A stretch of 50,508 bases of DNA from CAG-303 sp034172985 (GTDB lineage Bacteria; Bacillota; Clostridia; Lachnospirales; Lachnospiraceae): the NCBI GenBank assembly GCA_034172985.1, contig JAXFDY010000133.1, positions 1 to 50,508 on the forward strand, written 5' to 3'. Shown one piece after another: positions 1-7,027 of the stretch. A program made the position numbers and the translations under genes. Position 1 is the first letter of the stretch; each line of letters opens with the position of its first letter. The notes under the pieces were generated by a model. That model was not told the DNA's origin. It was given only the letters and a program-made list of their open reading frames with translations, and searched no databases.

Positions 1-62
1 GGAATGATAGATGTGTAGTGTATGCGGTTTTGAAGGTATATCAGATATCTTCAATTAAATAA

Positions 63-134
63 TCCTCGATAGCTCAATGGTAGAGCATTCGGCTGTTAAC
101 CGAAGGGTTGTTGGTTCGAGCCCAACTCGGGGAG
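63..134 (+). tRNA. tRNA-Asn (GTT)
   Basis: A full cloverleaf can be drawn. The acceptor stem TCCTCGA pairs with TCGGGGA (one G-T), the anticodon loop CTGTTAA gives anticodon GTT, and the T-arm is GTTGG/CCAAC. The discriminator is G and no CCA is encoded. It is the first of seven tRNAs, and its promoter lies outside the window or in the first 60 bases. Confidence 0.95.
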
Positions 135-141
135 TGAATGC

Positions 142-166
142 GACCTGTAAGAGTTTCTTACAGGTC
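142..166 (+). other. Spacer hairpin between tRNA-Asn and tRNA-Glu
   Basis: A perfect 10-bp stem, GACCTGTAAG against CTTACAGGTC, closes a 5-base loop. It is followed by AGTTCTTTC rather than a clean T-run. A processing or spacer stem in the tRNA precursor is more likely than a terminator, because five more tRNAs follow at once. Confidence 0.6.
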
Positions 167-188
167 AGTTCTTTCAAAAAGTAAATAT

Positions 189-260
189 GGCTCCGTGGTC
201 AAGCGGTTAAGACATCGCCCTTTCACGGCGGTAACACGGGTTCGATTCCCGTCGGAGTCA
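189..260 (+). tRNA. tRNA-Glu (TTC)
   Basis: The acceptor stem GGCTCCG/CGGAGTC is perfect, the anticodon loop CTTTCAC gives TTC, and the T-arm is ACGGG/CCCGT. The discriminator is A and no CCA is encoded. It is the second gene of the cluster. Confidence 0.95.
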
Positions 261-264
261 TTAT

Positions 265-337
265 GCCGATGTGGCTCAATTGGCAGAGCAGCTGATTTGT
301 AATCAGCAGGTTATCGGTTCGAGTCCGATCATCGGCT
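265..337 (+). tRNA. tRNA-Thr (TGT)
   Basis: The acceptor stem GCCGATG/CATCGGC is perfect and the anticodon loop reads TTTGTAA with anticodon TGT. The discriminator is T and no CCA is encoded. Only four bases separate it from tRNA-Glu, so the two are surely co-transcribed. Confidence 0.95.
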
Positions 338-368
338 TAAAACCTGAAAGCGAAAGCGGAAGGGAAAT

Positions 369-442
369 GGACCTTTAGCTCAGTTGGTTAGAGCAACCGG
401 CTCATAACCGGTCGGTCCCGGGTTCGAGTCCCTGAAGGTCCA
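369..442 (+). tRNA. tRNA with CAT anticodon (elongator Met, or Ile2)
   Basis: The acceptor stem GGACCTT/AAGGTCC is perfect and the anticodon loop is CTCATAA. The anticodon stem ACCGG/CCGGT lacks the three stacked G-C pairs of initiator tRNA, so this is not tRNA-fMet. An elongator Met and a lysidine-modified Ile tRNA share this anticodon, and the sequence alone does not separate them safely. Confidence 0.9.
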
Positions 443-528
443 CTTTATGTCAAAGGGAAGGCCCCACCGGAGGTGGGAGAGATCCTGATGACGGAAAAAC
501 AAAGCCATAGAAGCGAAAAGAAAGATCT

Positions 529-602
529 GGCCCGGTGGCTCAGCTGGTTAGAGCGCCGCCCTGTCACGGCGGAGGTCGTGGGTTCGAACCCCATCCGGGT
601 CG
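529..602 (+). tRNA. tRNA-Asp (GTC)
   Basis: The acceptor stem GGCCCGG pairs with CCGGGTC (one G-T), the anticodon loop CTGTCAC gives GTC, and the T-arm is GTGGG/CCCAT. The discriminator is G, and no CCA is encoded. A GNRA-capped spacer hairpin follows at 606-621. Confidence 0.95.
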
Positions 603-605
603 CTG

Positions 606-621
606 CCATGCGAAAGCATGG
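606..621 (+). other. GAAA-tetraloop spacer hairpin between tRNA-Asp and tRNA-Val
   Basis: CCATGC and GCATGG form a 6-bp stem capped by a GAAA tetraloop. A comparable GAAA-capped stem lies at 11574-11589 in the second tRNA cluster. A role in precursor folding or endonuclease processing is inferred. Confidence 0.5.
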
Positions 622-644
622 AAAAACAGAACAGAAGAAAACAT

Positions 645-717
645 GGGATCTTAGCTCAGCTGGGAGAGCATCTGCCTTACAAGCAGAGGGTCATAGGTTC
701 GAGCCCTATAGGTCCCA
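645..717 (+). tRNA. tRNA-Val (TAC)
   Basis: The acceptor stem GGGATCT pairs with AGGTCCC (one T-G), the anticodon loop CTTACAA gives TAC, and the T-arm is ATAGG/CCTAT. No CCA is encoded. Confidence 0.95.
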
Positions 718-722
718 TTTAT

Positions 723-808
723 GCCGGCGTGGCGGAACTGGCAGACGCACAGGACTTAAAATCCTGCGGGACTAATCTCCCGTACCGGTTCGATTCCGGT
801 CGCCGGCA
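723..808 (+). tRNA. tRNA-Leu (TAA)
   Basis: This is a class II tRNA with a long variable arm and a perfect acceptor stem GCCGGCG/CGCCGGC. The anticodon stem CAGGA/TCCTG closes the loop CTTAAAA with anticodon TAA. It is the last gene of the first cluster and is followed by a terminator. Confidence 0.95.
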
Positions 809-822
809 TTATTTTTAAGATG

Positions 823-855
823 AGGAAATGTTGAATATATCAGCATTTCCTTTTT
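823..855 (+). terminator. Terminator of the first tRNA cluster
   Basis: The arms AGGAAATGTTGA and TCAGCATTTCCT form a 12-bp stem followed by a T-run. It lies between tRNA-Leu and the convergent MerR gene. The left arm is A-rich outside, so it may serve both directions. Confidence 0.75.
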
Positions 856-862
856 GATTTTA

Positions 863-1276
863 TCATGGTAACAGGGTGTCTTCCCAGCACGGCCATGGTT
901 TTTGTTCGCGGATTGCGGTTTGGATACCAGAATAAAAACGAATCTTTTGCTGGATATGTTCAAGACCATCCTGAAGTTGTTCTATTTTATTTTTAATATT
1001 TGTTTCATGTTCAATCATCATATTTAGTACATCATCTATGTTTTCCGACAGATTTGAGGAGTATTCAAAAAAATCCTTTATTTTGCTGAGAGGCAGACCA
1101 GTCTGTTTGAAACATTGTATTGCATTCAGTGTTGCGATATGACTTTCATCGTAAATTCTCTGATTTTTTTCATTGTGGGTAACATTTGTAAGCAGACCTA
1201 AATCTTCATAATATCTCAATGTGGATGTGGGGATATTGTATCTGACGGATAATTCTCTGATTGTATAATGAGCCAT
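863..1276 (-). CDS. MerR family transcriptional regulator
   Basis: The 137-residue protein has the MerR winged-helix at residues 1-70 (YTIRELSVRYNIPTSTLRYY, then a DLGLL turn and a second basic segment). A long helix at about 75-125 follows, which forms the dimer coiled coil in this family. No cysteine-rich metal loop is present, so a metal-sensor role is unlikely; this fits the small-molecule or electrophile-responding branch. The start is supported by AGGAGG six bases upstream of ATG 1276. It is divergent from an aldo/keto reductase whose promoter has the MerR-type 19-bp spacer with a perfect palindrome, so it probably controls that gene. Inducer unknown. Confidence 0.88.
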   Translation of the reverse strand: MAHYTIRELSVRYNIPTSTLRYYEDLGLLTNVTHNEKNQRIYDESHIATLNAIQCFKQTGLPLSKIKDFFEYSSNLSENIDDVLNMMIEHETNIKNKIEQLQDGLEHIQQKIRFYSGIQTAIREQKPWPCWEDTLLP

Positions 1277-1319
1277 ATGTGTCCTCCTAGATAATATTGA
1301 TAAAAAATGAATAAAACTC

Positions 1320-1350
1320 TTGCGTTCAAGTATACTTGAAGATGTAAAAT
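1320..1350 (+). promoter_or_regulatory. MerR-type promoter with palindromic operator
   Basis: A -35-like TTGCGT at 1320-1325 and a -10-like TAAAAT at 1345-1350 are separated by 19 bp, the overlong spacer typical of promoters activated by MerR proteins. The spacer region holds a perfect 16-bp palindrome, TTCAAGTATACTTGAA, at 1325-1340. It lies between the MerR gene and the aldo/keto reductase. Confidence 0.7.
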
Positions 1351-1422
1351 TTGTAAAGAAGGAGATAAAAATAAGAGAAAGATAATAGAAATATAATTTA
1401 ATGAAAGGTTAAGGTGAGAAAT

Positions 1423-2400
1423 ATGAAATATCGTAATGTGGGAAAATCAGGACTTAAGGTAAGTGAGATCGCCTTGGGAAGCTGGATGACAAATTTAAGC
1501 AGTCAGTCTGACCAGGATATAGCAGAAGAAACAATCCGTGTTGCTTTCGATAAAGGTATAAATTTCTTTGACTGTGCAGATGCATATAGTGGAGGTGAAG
1601 CGGAGCGATTCTTGGGAAAAGTACTTAAAGATTATGATAGAAGCTCTTATGTAGTATCAAGCAAGGTATTCTTTCCTACCTGTCCGGGTCCGAACGGATG
1701 GGGATTATCCAGAAAGCATATAATAGAAAATATCGATCGTTCGTTGAAAAATCTTGGTATGGATTATATTGATCTTTATTATTGCCATCGTTTTGATCCT
1801 ACTACACCAATGGAAGAGACACTTCGTACATTGAGTGATTTAGTAACACAAGGAAAAATTTTGTATTATGGTGTCAGTGAGGAATGGGGAGCTGCAAGGC
1901 TTGAAAAGGCACAGACGATTATCAGGGAGTACCATTTGCATCCTATGACAGTATTGCAGCCACAGTATAATATGATTGACCGTTATATTGAGCATGAGAT
2001 TATTGATGTATGCGAAGAATATGGTATTGGAATTACACCGTTCTCCCCATTGGCCCAAGGCCTTCTTACAGGAAAATATAAGAAGGGAGAGGCCTATCCT
2101 GAAAATTCCCGTGCGACACATCAGATAGATAAACAGGTGAATCAGCTTTTGACAGATGAAAATCTGGATAAGGTGGAAAAATTGTCCAAAATAGCAGATG
2201 AACTGGGAACAACAATGCCTGTTCTGGCTTTAGCGTGGATATTGCGTAAGAAGATTATCAGCAGTGTAATTACAGGTGCAAGTAAGCCTTCTCAGCTAGA
2301 GGGAAATGTGGCTGCAAGTGAACTTGTGATACCGGAGGATGCACTTCAAAAAATAGATGAAATATTAGGATTTACAAGATTTGAAAGACATGTAGGATAA
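1423..2400 (+). CDS. Aldo/keto reductase
   Basis: This NAD(P)H-dependent carbonyl reductase of 325 residues resembles the potassium-channel beta-subunit-like branch of the AKR family. The catalytic tetrad can be placed at Asp50 and Tyr55 (FFDCADAY), Lys81 (VVSSKVFF) and His122 (YYCHRFD). The C-terminal part carries the ITGASKPSQLEGN segment that binds the cofactor phosphate in the family. I chose ATG 1423, which is preceded by AAGGTGAG; a GTG nine bases upstream is possible. The gene is divergent from a MerR regulator and sits nine bases before an HD-domain gene. Substrate unknown; detoxification of aldehydes is an inference from the MerR link. Confidence 0.9.
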   Translation: MKYRNVGKSGLKVSEIALGSWMTNLSSQSDQDIAEETIRVAFDKGINFFDCADAYSGGEAERFLGKVLKDYDRSSYVVSSKVFFPTCPGPNGWGLSRKHIIENIDRSLKNLGMDYIDLYYCHRFDPTTPMEETLRTLSDLVTQGKILYYGVSEEWGAARLEKAQTIIREYHLHPMTVLQPQYNMIDRYIEHEIIDVCEEYGIGITPFSPLAQGLLTGKYKKGEAYPENSRATHQIDKQVNQLLTDENLDKVEKLSKIADELGTTMPVLALAWILRKKIISSVITGASKPSQLEGNVAASELVIPEDALQKIDEILGFTRFERHVG

Positions 2401-2409
2401 GGTGTTAGT

Positions 2410-2904
2410 ATGGAGCAATTAAATTTATTATATTTAAAAATGATAGATTATTATCGGAATGATCCCAAACGGATACAGCATTTCTGCAAAGTTCATAGTT
2501 TTGCGAAACTGATTGGTGAATTGGAAGGTATTTCGAAGGAAATGCAGGCAACTCTGGAGACAGCTTCGCTGGTACATGATATAGGAATAAAAGTATCAGA
2601 AGAAAAGTACGGTAATTGTTATGGAAAAAATCAGGAGAAAGAAGGGCCGGCAGAGGCTGAGAAATTATTAAAAGAGCTGGAATATCCGGATGAGATGATA
2701 GACAGGGTATGTTATCTTGTCGGACATCATCATACCTATACAGATATTGATGGATTGGATTATCAGATTTTGGTGGAAGCTGATTTTATTGTAAATATGT
2801 ATGAAGATCATGAACCAAGAAAAATATGTGAAAATGTATATGAAAAGATTTTCCGAACAAAAGCCGGAAAGACAATCTTTCGGCAAATGTTCGGATTGGA
2901 TTAA
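2410..2904 (+). CDS. HD-domain metal-dependent phosphohydrolase
   Basis: The 164-residue cytoplasmic protein has the HD-domain metal-binding pattern: His29, the His56-Asp57 pair in LVHDIG, a GHHH triplet at 105-108, and Asp125 in EADFIVN. These match the H...HD...D arrangement of phosphohydrolases. It starts nine bases after the aldo/keto reductase, so the two form a short operon probably under the same MerR control. The substrate is not predictable from sequence. Relatives in Firmicutes are usually annotated only as HD-domain proteins. Confidence 0.85.
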   Translation: MEQLNLLYLKMIDYYRNDPKRIQHFCKVHSFAKLIGELEGISKEMQATLETASLVHDIGIKVSEEKYGNCYGKNQEKEGPAEAEKLLKELEYPDEMIDRVCYLVGHHHTYTDIDGLDYQILVEADFIVNMYEDHEPRKICENVYEKIFRTKAGKTIFRQMFGLD

Positions 2905-2910
2905 AAAATT

Positions 2911-4245
2911 TTATTTTGTAACATTTTTAAGCCATTTGTAAGAGCGATACCGGTAATAACTTACCGGTATTTTTATAATCTCATCACTTAGCAGGATGAT
3001 ATATACTACAATAACCGGAAGCTTAAGGATAAAGGCCGCGATGAAGCCAAAGAAAATGGAAATACACCACATAAAAGTCATGTCCAGGAACAGCCCGAAT
3101 TTCGTATCGCCTCCGGCGCGGAAAACACCAACGATAAGAACTGTGTTTATGGCCTGACCGATTACGAAATATGCCATGACAAACATCATATAAGACAAAT
3201 ATTTGGATGCCAGTGGAGTTAAAACCATAAATTCAAGAGCCAGCGGTCTGGCAATCAATACAACCATAGAACCAAAACATCCTGTGATGACAGCCAGTTT
3301 TAAGAATTTCTTTCCATATAAACGGGCTTTTTCCGGATTTCCCTCCCCAATGGTTTTTCCGATAATAATCGCAGTAGCATTAGCAATACCAAAAGTGATG
3401 ACCATGGCAAGTTGTCTTGTTACCTGGGCAACGGAATTTGCAGCAGTTGCAGCACTTCCCAGATGACCAATAATTGCTGAGATGCAGGAAGTACCGGCTC
3501 CCCAGGCGACTTCGTTTATAATAACGGGCATGGAATATTTAGTGAAATCCCGGGCAATTCCTTTATCTTTCATGAATAAATATGAAAAATGAAATTTACA
3601 AACATGATTCAATTTCCTATCATAAACAAGGACAATCATCAGTTCCAGTGTACGGGCAATGACAGTACCAAGGGCAGCACCTTTAATGCCCATATTAAGT
3701 GGAGTGAAGATAAAAATATAATTTGCAATAATATTAGTTACTAAGGAACAAAAATATACAATCGTTGCAATAATAACCTGTTCCATACTTCGCATGGTAT
3801 TTAAGTATACCATGGTAATAGCTGATATCATATAGGAAATACAGACAATTCTTAAATATGATACGCCTTCAGATATAACTTCTGCATCGTTGGTAAAAAT
3901 ATGCATGATTGGATTTGCAAATACAAAAGTAGCAATCGTAAAGAAAAAACTTACTAAAACGGCATATTTCATTTCCAGGCCAAAGATTTTTTTTATGGTA
4001 TTGGTGTCACCTTTTCCCCAGTATTGTGCAATAAGTACTGCACCGCCGGAAGTAATGCCGAATAAAAATAAGCTTAATATAAAAAATACCTGACTTCCCA
4101 GCGAAGAGCCGGATAATGTTTTTTCGCCTACTTTTCCAAGCATTATTACATCTGTAGATGATATGCCTGTATTAATCAGGTTCTGCAATGCCATGGGGAG
4201 AACAAGCACAAGAAGATTTTTATAAAATTGTTTATTTTCCGTCAT
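2911..4245 (-). CDS. MATE family efflux transporter
   Basis: This 444-residue integral membrane protein has about twelve hydrophobic segments in two similar halves. It has MATE-family features near the N terminus (LPMALQNLINTGISSTDVIMLGKVGE) and the LIAQYWGKGD loop after the second helix. It would export cationic drugs or metabolites in exchange for Na+ or H+. AGGAGAT sits just upstream of ATG 4245. It converges on the HD-domain gene with only six bases between stop codons and no clear hairpin there. Substrate unknown. Confidence 0.9.
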   Translation of the reverse strand: MTENKQFYKNLLVLVLPMALQNLINTGISSTDVIMLGKVGEKTLSGSSLGSQVFFILSLFLFGITSGGAVLIAQYWGKGDTNTIKKIFGLEMKYAVLVSFFFTIATFVFANPIMHIFTNDAEVISEGVSYLRIVCISYMISAITMVYLNTMRSMEQVIIATIVYFCSLVTNIIANYIFIFTPLNMGIKGAALGTVIARTLELMIVLVYDRKLNHVCKFHFSYLFMKDKGIARDFTKYSMPVIINEVAWGAGTSCISAIIGHLGSAATAANSVAQVTRQLAMVITFGIANATAIIIGKTIGEGNPEKARLYGKKFLKLAVITGCFGSMVVLIARPLALEFMVLTPLASKYLSYMMFVMAYFVIGQAINTVLIVGVFRAGGDTKFGLFLDMTFMWCISIFFGFIAAFILKLPVIVVYIILLSDEIIKIPVSYYRYRSYKWLKNVTK

Positions 4246-4358
4246 AAGTATCTCCTAATCAAATTATTTGTATCACACTTCTCTTTATAGTATTTCAGAG
4301 TTCATTGAAAATTATATTAAATAATAGAGAATAAAGCAAGAAAAAAATAAAAAAGTAG

Positions 4359-4387
4359 TTGACAAATAGAACAAAATCTTATAAAAT
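4359..4387 (+). promoter_or_regulatory. Promoter of tRNA-Arg
   Basis: A perfect TTGACA at 4359-4364 is followed after 17 bp by TAAAAT at 4382-4387. It lies 24 bases upstream of the tRNA, as expected for a dedicated stable-RNA promoter. Confidence 0.8.
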
Positions 4388-4410
4388 CTATTTGTTGCGA
4401 TAAAGCAAAT

Positions 4411-4484
4411 GTGTGTGTAGCTCAGCTGGATAGAGCACTTGGCTACGGACCAAGGTGTCGGGAGTTCGAATCTTCTCACGCACG
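4411..4484 (+). tRNA. tRNA-Arg (ACG)
   Basis: The acceptor stem GTGTGTG pairs with CACGCAC (one T-G). The anticodon stem CTTGG/CCAAG closes the loop CTACGGA with anticodon ACG, whose first base is expected to be deaminated to inosine. The T-stem has two G-T pairs, which is slightly weak. No CCA is encoded. It stands alone with its own promoter and terminator. Confidence 0.93.
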
Positions 4485-4490
4485 CTGATG

Positions 4491-4542
4491 TATGCTGTCG
4501 TATTAGCGATGAAAATCGTTAGTACGGCAGCATATTTTTTTT
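4491..4542 (+). terminator. Terminator of tRNA-Arg
   Basis: A long stem of about 19 bp (4491-4534) starts TATGCTGTCG on the left and ends GGCAGCATA on the right, closes on a GAAA loop and runs into eight Ts. Confidence 0.9.
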
Positions 4543-4608
4543 AATATGAAACCTCATATGTAAAAATTCCCACTTATAAGGTGAAGGACCTTCAAATGAG
4601 GAAAGAAA

Positions 4609-5178
4609 ATGAGGATAGATATGGAAGATAGAGAAATTATTGACTTATATTTTGCCCGGGCGGAATCGGCTTTAGAAGAAACAAGTAAAAAATATGGGAG
4701 TATACTTACACATATATCAGAAAATATTTTAAAGGATTCCCAGGAGGCAGGAGAATGTTTCAATGATGTGTTGTTGGGGGCATGGACACAGATTCCTCCT
4801 GCAAAACCGGATAATTTATTTGCATATCTGGCCAAGAGTATACGTTATATCTCTTTTGGCCGGCTTGATTATCACAATGCAAAGAAACGCCATGCAGAGA
4901 TTGTTGAATTAAGTGCAGAACTGGAAAATAGCCATCTGGTTTCAGGAAGCAGTAATACCGACATGGATGAGAAGGAGCTATCAGAATTGGTGTCTGCGTT
5001 TCTTAAGGAAAGAAGCTATGAGCAGAGAGTCGTATTTCTACGAAGGTACTGGTATGGAGATTCTATCGATGAAATAGCAGACATTATGGGCATTACAAAG
5101 GGAAAAGTAAAATCAATCCTGTTCCGTATGAGAAACAAATTAAAAGAATATCTGGAGAAAGAGGGTGTATATTTGTGA
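4609..5178 (+). CDS. RNA polymerase sigma factor, sigma-70/ECF-like
   Basis: The 189-residue protein has a helical sigma-region-2-like N-terminal half (residues 10-95) and a convincing region 4 helix-turn-helix at about 130-185 (SYEQRVVFLRRYWYGDSIDE, then IADIMGITKGKVKSILFRMR). This is the promoter -35 recognition domain of ECF-type factors. ATG 4609 follows AGGAAAG; a second ATG lies at 4621. A small perfect dyad TGAAGGaCCTTCA sits at 4582-4594 just before the ribosome site. The stop overlaps the start of the next, membrane-anchored gene, the usual layout for a sigma factor with its regulator. Target promoters unknown. Confidence 0.87.
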   Translation: MRIDMEDREIIDLYFARAESALEETSKKYGSILTHISENILKDSQEAGECFNDVLLGAWTQIPPAKPDNLFAYLAKSIRYISFGRLDYHNAKKRHAEIVELSAELENSHLVSGSSNTDMDEKELSELVSAFLKERSYEQRVVFLRRYWYGDSIDEIADIMGITKGKVKSILFRMRNKLKEYLEKEGVYL

Positions 5179-6074
5179 AAGGTATGGATTTTTTAAAAGG
5201 CATTCATCAGATTGATGAAAAACTGATAGAAGAAGCTGCAGTGCCGGAAAAAAGAATTGGCAGAAATGTCAATATTTTTAAATTTGCAGGTCTTGCGGCA
5301 GCAGTTGCTGTTTTTGTGGGCATGATTTGTGCAGGTCATAACCAGTCAGTGACGAAGGCAACTACTGAGGCTGTATCAGAGGAGCAGGCAACTACTCAGC
5401 AGGATATATATGAGAAGGTGGAAGTAGAAGTGACGATTAGAAAGATGGCCATGATTAATGGGGAATTATATGTAGATAGCAGGCAGGAGAGTGATATAAC
5501 ACAGAGATCTTGTGTGATGGATGGAGAAATCACATCAACGACAGAAGAAGAAATGATACCATCTGAGGACAATCAGTCAAATTTTGGTATAGGATATCGT
5601 TATCAATATGTGGCTGATAAAAGTATTGATATCTATATTGATGGGATATGGGAGCGGTTTGTGCTTCTGGAAGGGGCGATACCATATGATATGGATACTG
5701 ATATAGAAGAAACAACAGAGCTTGCAGGAGATGGGATACAGGAAAAAGAAAAAGCAGTACTGGTTTTAGAGGAAGGTACATTGACGGCTGATGGGGCATC
5801 TTTTTCTATTTTAAATGGCACACCAGAAGAGATGTTTAGTGGGGAAGCATACCGGATTGAATGGTTGAATCATGACTCCTGGGAGGAATGTGCATTACAG
5901 CAGGAATTAGTATTTCCTGAGATTGGATGGGATATTCCGGCAGGGGGCGAGTGGAAATTTCAGGTGGACTGGTCGGCTTTTTATGGAACACTTCAGAAGG
6001 GAACCTATCGTCTGTTAAAGGAAGTAAGCACGAATGAAGGTGTTCTTGTCTTGACATGTGAATTTGAGATATAG
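5175..6074 (+). CDS. Membrane-anchored putative sigma-factor regulator with C-terminal Ig-like domain
   Basis: This protein of 299 residues has a cytoplasmic N terminus of about 33 residues and one transmembrane helix near 34-56 (FAGLAAAVAVFVGMICAG). A Thr/Glu-rich stretch follows, then an extracytoplasmic region. The last 80 residues (YRIEWLN to CEFEI, with GTYRLLKE) resemble the bacterial Ig-like domain found in many secreted Clostridia proteins. It starts at GTG 5175 inside the sigma gene stop (4-base overlap), and GAGGG lies upstream. By position and topology it is the likely anti-sigma or sensing partner, but no classical zinc anti-sigma motif is present, so function is inferred. Confidence 0.65.
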   Translation: MKGMDFLKGIHQIDEKLIEEAAVPEKRIGRNVNIFKFAGLAAAVAVFVGMICAGHNQSVTKATTEAVSEEQATTQQDIYEKVEVEVTIRKMAMINGELYVDSRQESDITQRSCVMDGEITSTTEEEMIPSEDNQSNFGIGYRYQYVADKSIDIYIDGIWERFVLLEGAIPYDMDTDIEETTELAGDGIQEKEKAVLVLEEGTLTADGASFSILNGTPEEMFSGEAYRIEWLNHDSWEECALQQELVFPEIGWDIPAGGEWKFQVDWSAFYGTLQKGTYRLLKEVSTNEGVLVLTCEFEI

Positions 6075-6110
6075 AAAAAGCTGCTCCATGGATAAATGGA
6101 GCAGCTTTTC
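6075..6110 (+). terminator. Terminator of the sigma factor operon
   Basis: AAAAGCTGCTCCAT and its exact complement form a 14-bp stem that ends in a short T-run. The A-run on the other side means it can also serve the minus-strand gene at 6125-6268. Confidence 0.9.
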
Positions 6111-6124
6111 CTGCAGGCTAATAA

Positions 6125-6268
6125 TTATCTGCAGTCTTTCGTCTCATTTTTTGAGGAATTGCTGCTGTTTTTACTTGAATTCTGAGAAGTGTTAGATGCA
6201 TTGCTTGTATCATTTTTTGAAGTATTGCTGTAACCGTTCTGAGTTGAGTTTGTTGAATTTTTAGACAT
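6125..6268 (-). CDS. Small Ser/Asn/Thr-rich protein, possible sporulation (SASP-like) product
   Basis: This is a 47-residue open frame with a strong AAAGGAGG site placed five bases before ATG 6268. The product is almost entirely Ser, Asn, Thr and Lys, begins MSKNSTNSTQNGYSNTSKND and ends ETKDCR, and has a loose repeat of NSSKN units. No membrane segment or domain is visible. A promoter with forespore sigma-G-like boxes lies just upstream on the same strand (6307-6336). Composition and promoter together suggest a small spore protein, as in the Asn/Gln-rich gamma-type SASPs, but there is no clear sequence match, so that is inference. The gene is below the usual length cut-off of annotation pipelines. 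Confidence 0.62.
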   Translation of the reverse strand: MSKNSTNSTQNGYSNTSKNDTSNASNTSQNSSKNSSNSSKNETKDCR

Positions 6269-6306
6269 AAGATCCTCCTTTAACTGCTGGTTAATAGTTA
6301 CATATT

Positions 6307-6336
6307 TAGTATGTTAAAAAAACAAAAAATTATTAA
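6307..6336 (-). promoter_or_regulatory. Sigma-G/sigma-F-like promoter of the small Ser/Asn-rich gene
   Basis: Read on the minus strand, TTAATA (6336-6331) is followed after 17 bp by CATACTA (6313-6307), close to the known forespore -10 consensus CATNMTA. The expected RNA start is about 30 bases before the gene. The rest of the gap to 6618 is AT-rich and holds only the hairpin at 6452-6490. Confidence 0.5.
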
Positions 6337-6451
6337 AAAAAACTATTGCATTTTTCGACATTGTATATTAGAATTGGTGTGTAAAAAGAAATAACCCTTC
6401 AAATGTTTCTTTTTATGTTATAACCCCTTATTAATTATTTATACTCCCCTC

Positions 6452-6490
6452 AATACCTCGTGGCTCCCCCACGAGGTATTATTTTATTAT
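6452..6490 (+). terminator. Terminator-like hairpin in the gap before the rhodanese gene
   Basis: A perfect 12-bp stem (AATACCTCGTGG against CCACGAGGTATT) with a 5-base loop is followed by ATTTTATTAT. No gene ends just upstream on the plus strand, so this may be left over from a lost gene or may end an unrecognised small transcript in 6281-6451, where I see no convincing coding frame. Confidence 0.5.
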
Positions 6491-6618
6491 AGGAGCCATT
6501 TGTCGGGCAACTCATTATAGGAAATTCCTCGGAATTTCATGGCTTTTTTCGTGTCAAAAATATTTCACATTGCATATCATATTAATATATATTATAAAGA
6601 AAAGGTTTGAATTCATCC

Positions 6619-6927
6619 ATGTATATTGAAAATATTTCTGCATATGAATTAAAAACGTATCTTTTTGATAAAAGATATCAGATTATAGATTTTAGAGATT
6701 TCAGGGAATATCAGAAGTCACATATAAAAAACGCCATTCACATGGATTCACATGAGGTAATGTCGGGAAATTTGGATAAAATTTATAAAAATAAACTGGT
6801 TTTATATTGTGAACGAGGCGGGGAAAGCATGAGAATGTCTCAAATATTATCGGGAAAAGGATATGAGGTGAAGAATGTAATCGGAGGATTTCATGAGCTG
6901 AAAAAATTTCCGGAATATATCGAATAA
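6619..6927 (+). CDS. Rhodanese-like domain protein
   Basis: This 102-residue single-domain protein has the rhodanese fold pattern: IIDFRDFREYQKSHIKNAIH at the N terminus and the active-site loop LYCERGGES with the persulfide-carrying Cys. It would transfer sulfur or act as a sulfur carrier in the cytoplasm. I prefer ATG 6619; a TTG at 6607 is in frame but lies too close to the AAAGG site. A gap of about 100 bases separates it from the methyltransferase gene, so it may be transcribed alone. Its sulfur acceptor is unknown. Confidence 0.87.
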   Translation: MYIENISAYELKTYLFDKRYQIIDFRDFREYQKSHIKNAIHMDSHEVMSGNLDKIYKNKLVLYCERGGESMRMSQILSGKGYEVKNVIGGFHELKKFPEYIE

Positions 6928-7027
6928 TTGTGCTCTGATTTTTTAAAATTTGAAGAAATTGCAATTGACAAAAGCATGTAATAAAATTACAATCTACATT
7001 AGAAAATAACATACAATTGGAGTATTT

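Noticed and set aside
13..62. Possible end of an rRNA operon before the first tRNA
   Set aside because: The first 60 bases look like an rRNA-tRNA spacer, but no recognisable 5S or 23S end is inside the window.
473..818. Two overlapping plus-strand frames of 66-100 codons
   Set aside because: They run straight through tRNA-Asp, tRNA-Val and tRNA-Leu; translated tRNA genes often give such WLERRPVTAEVVGSNPI-type false proteins.
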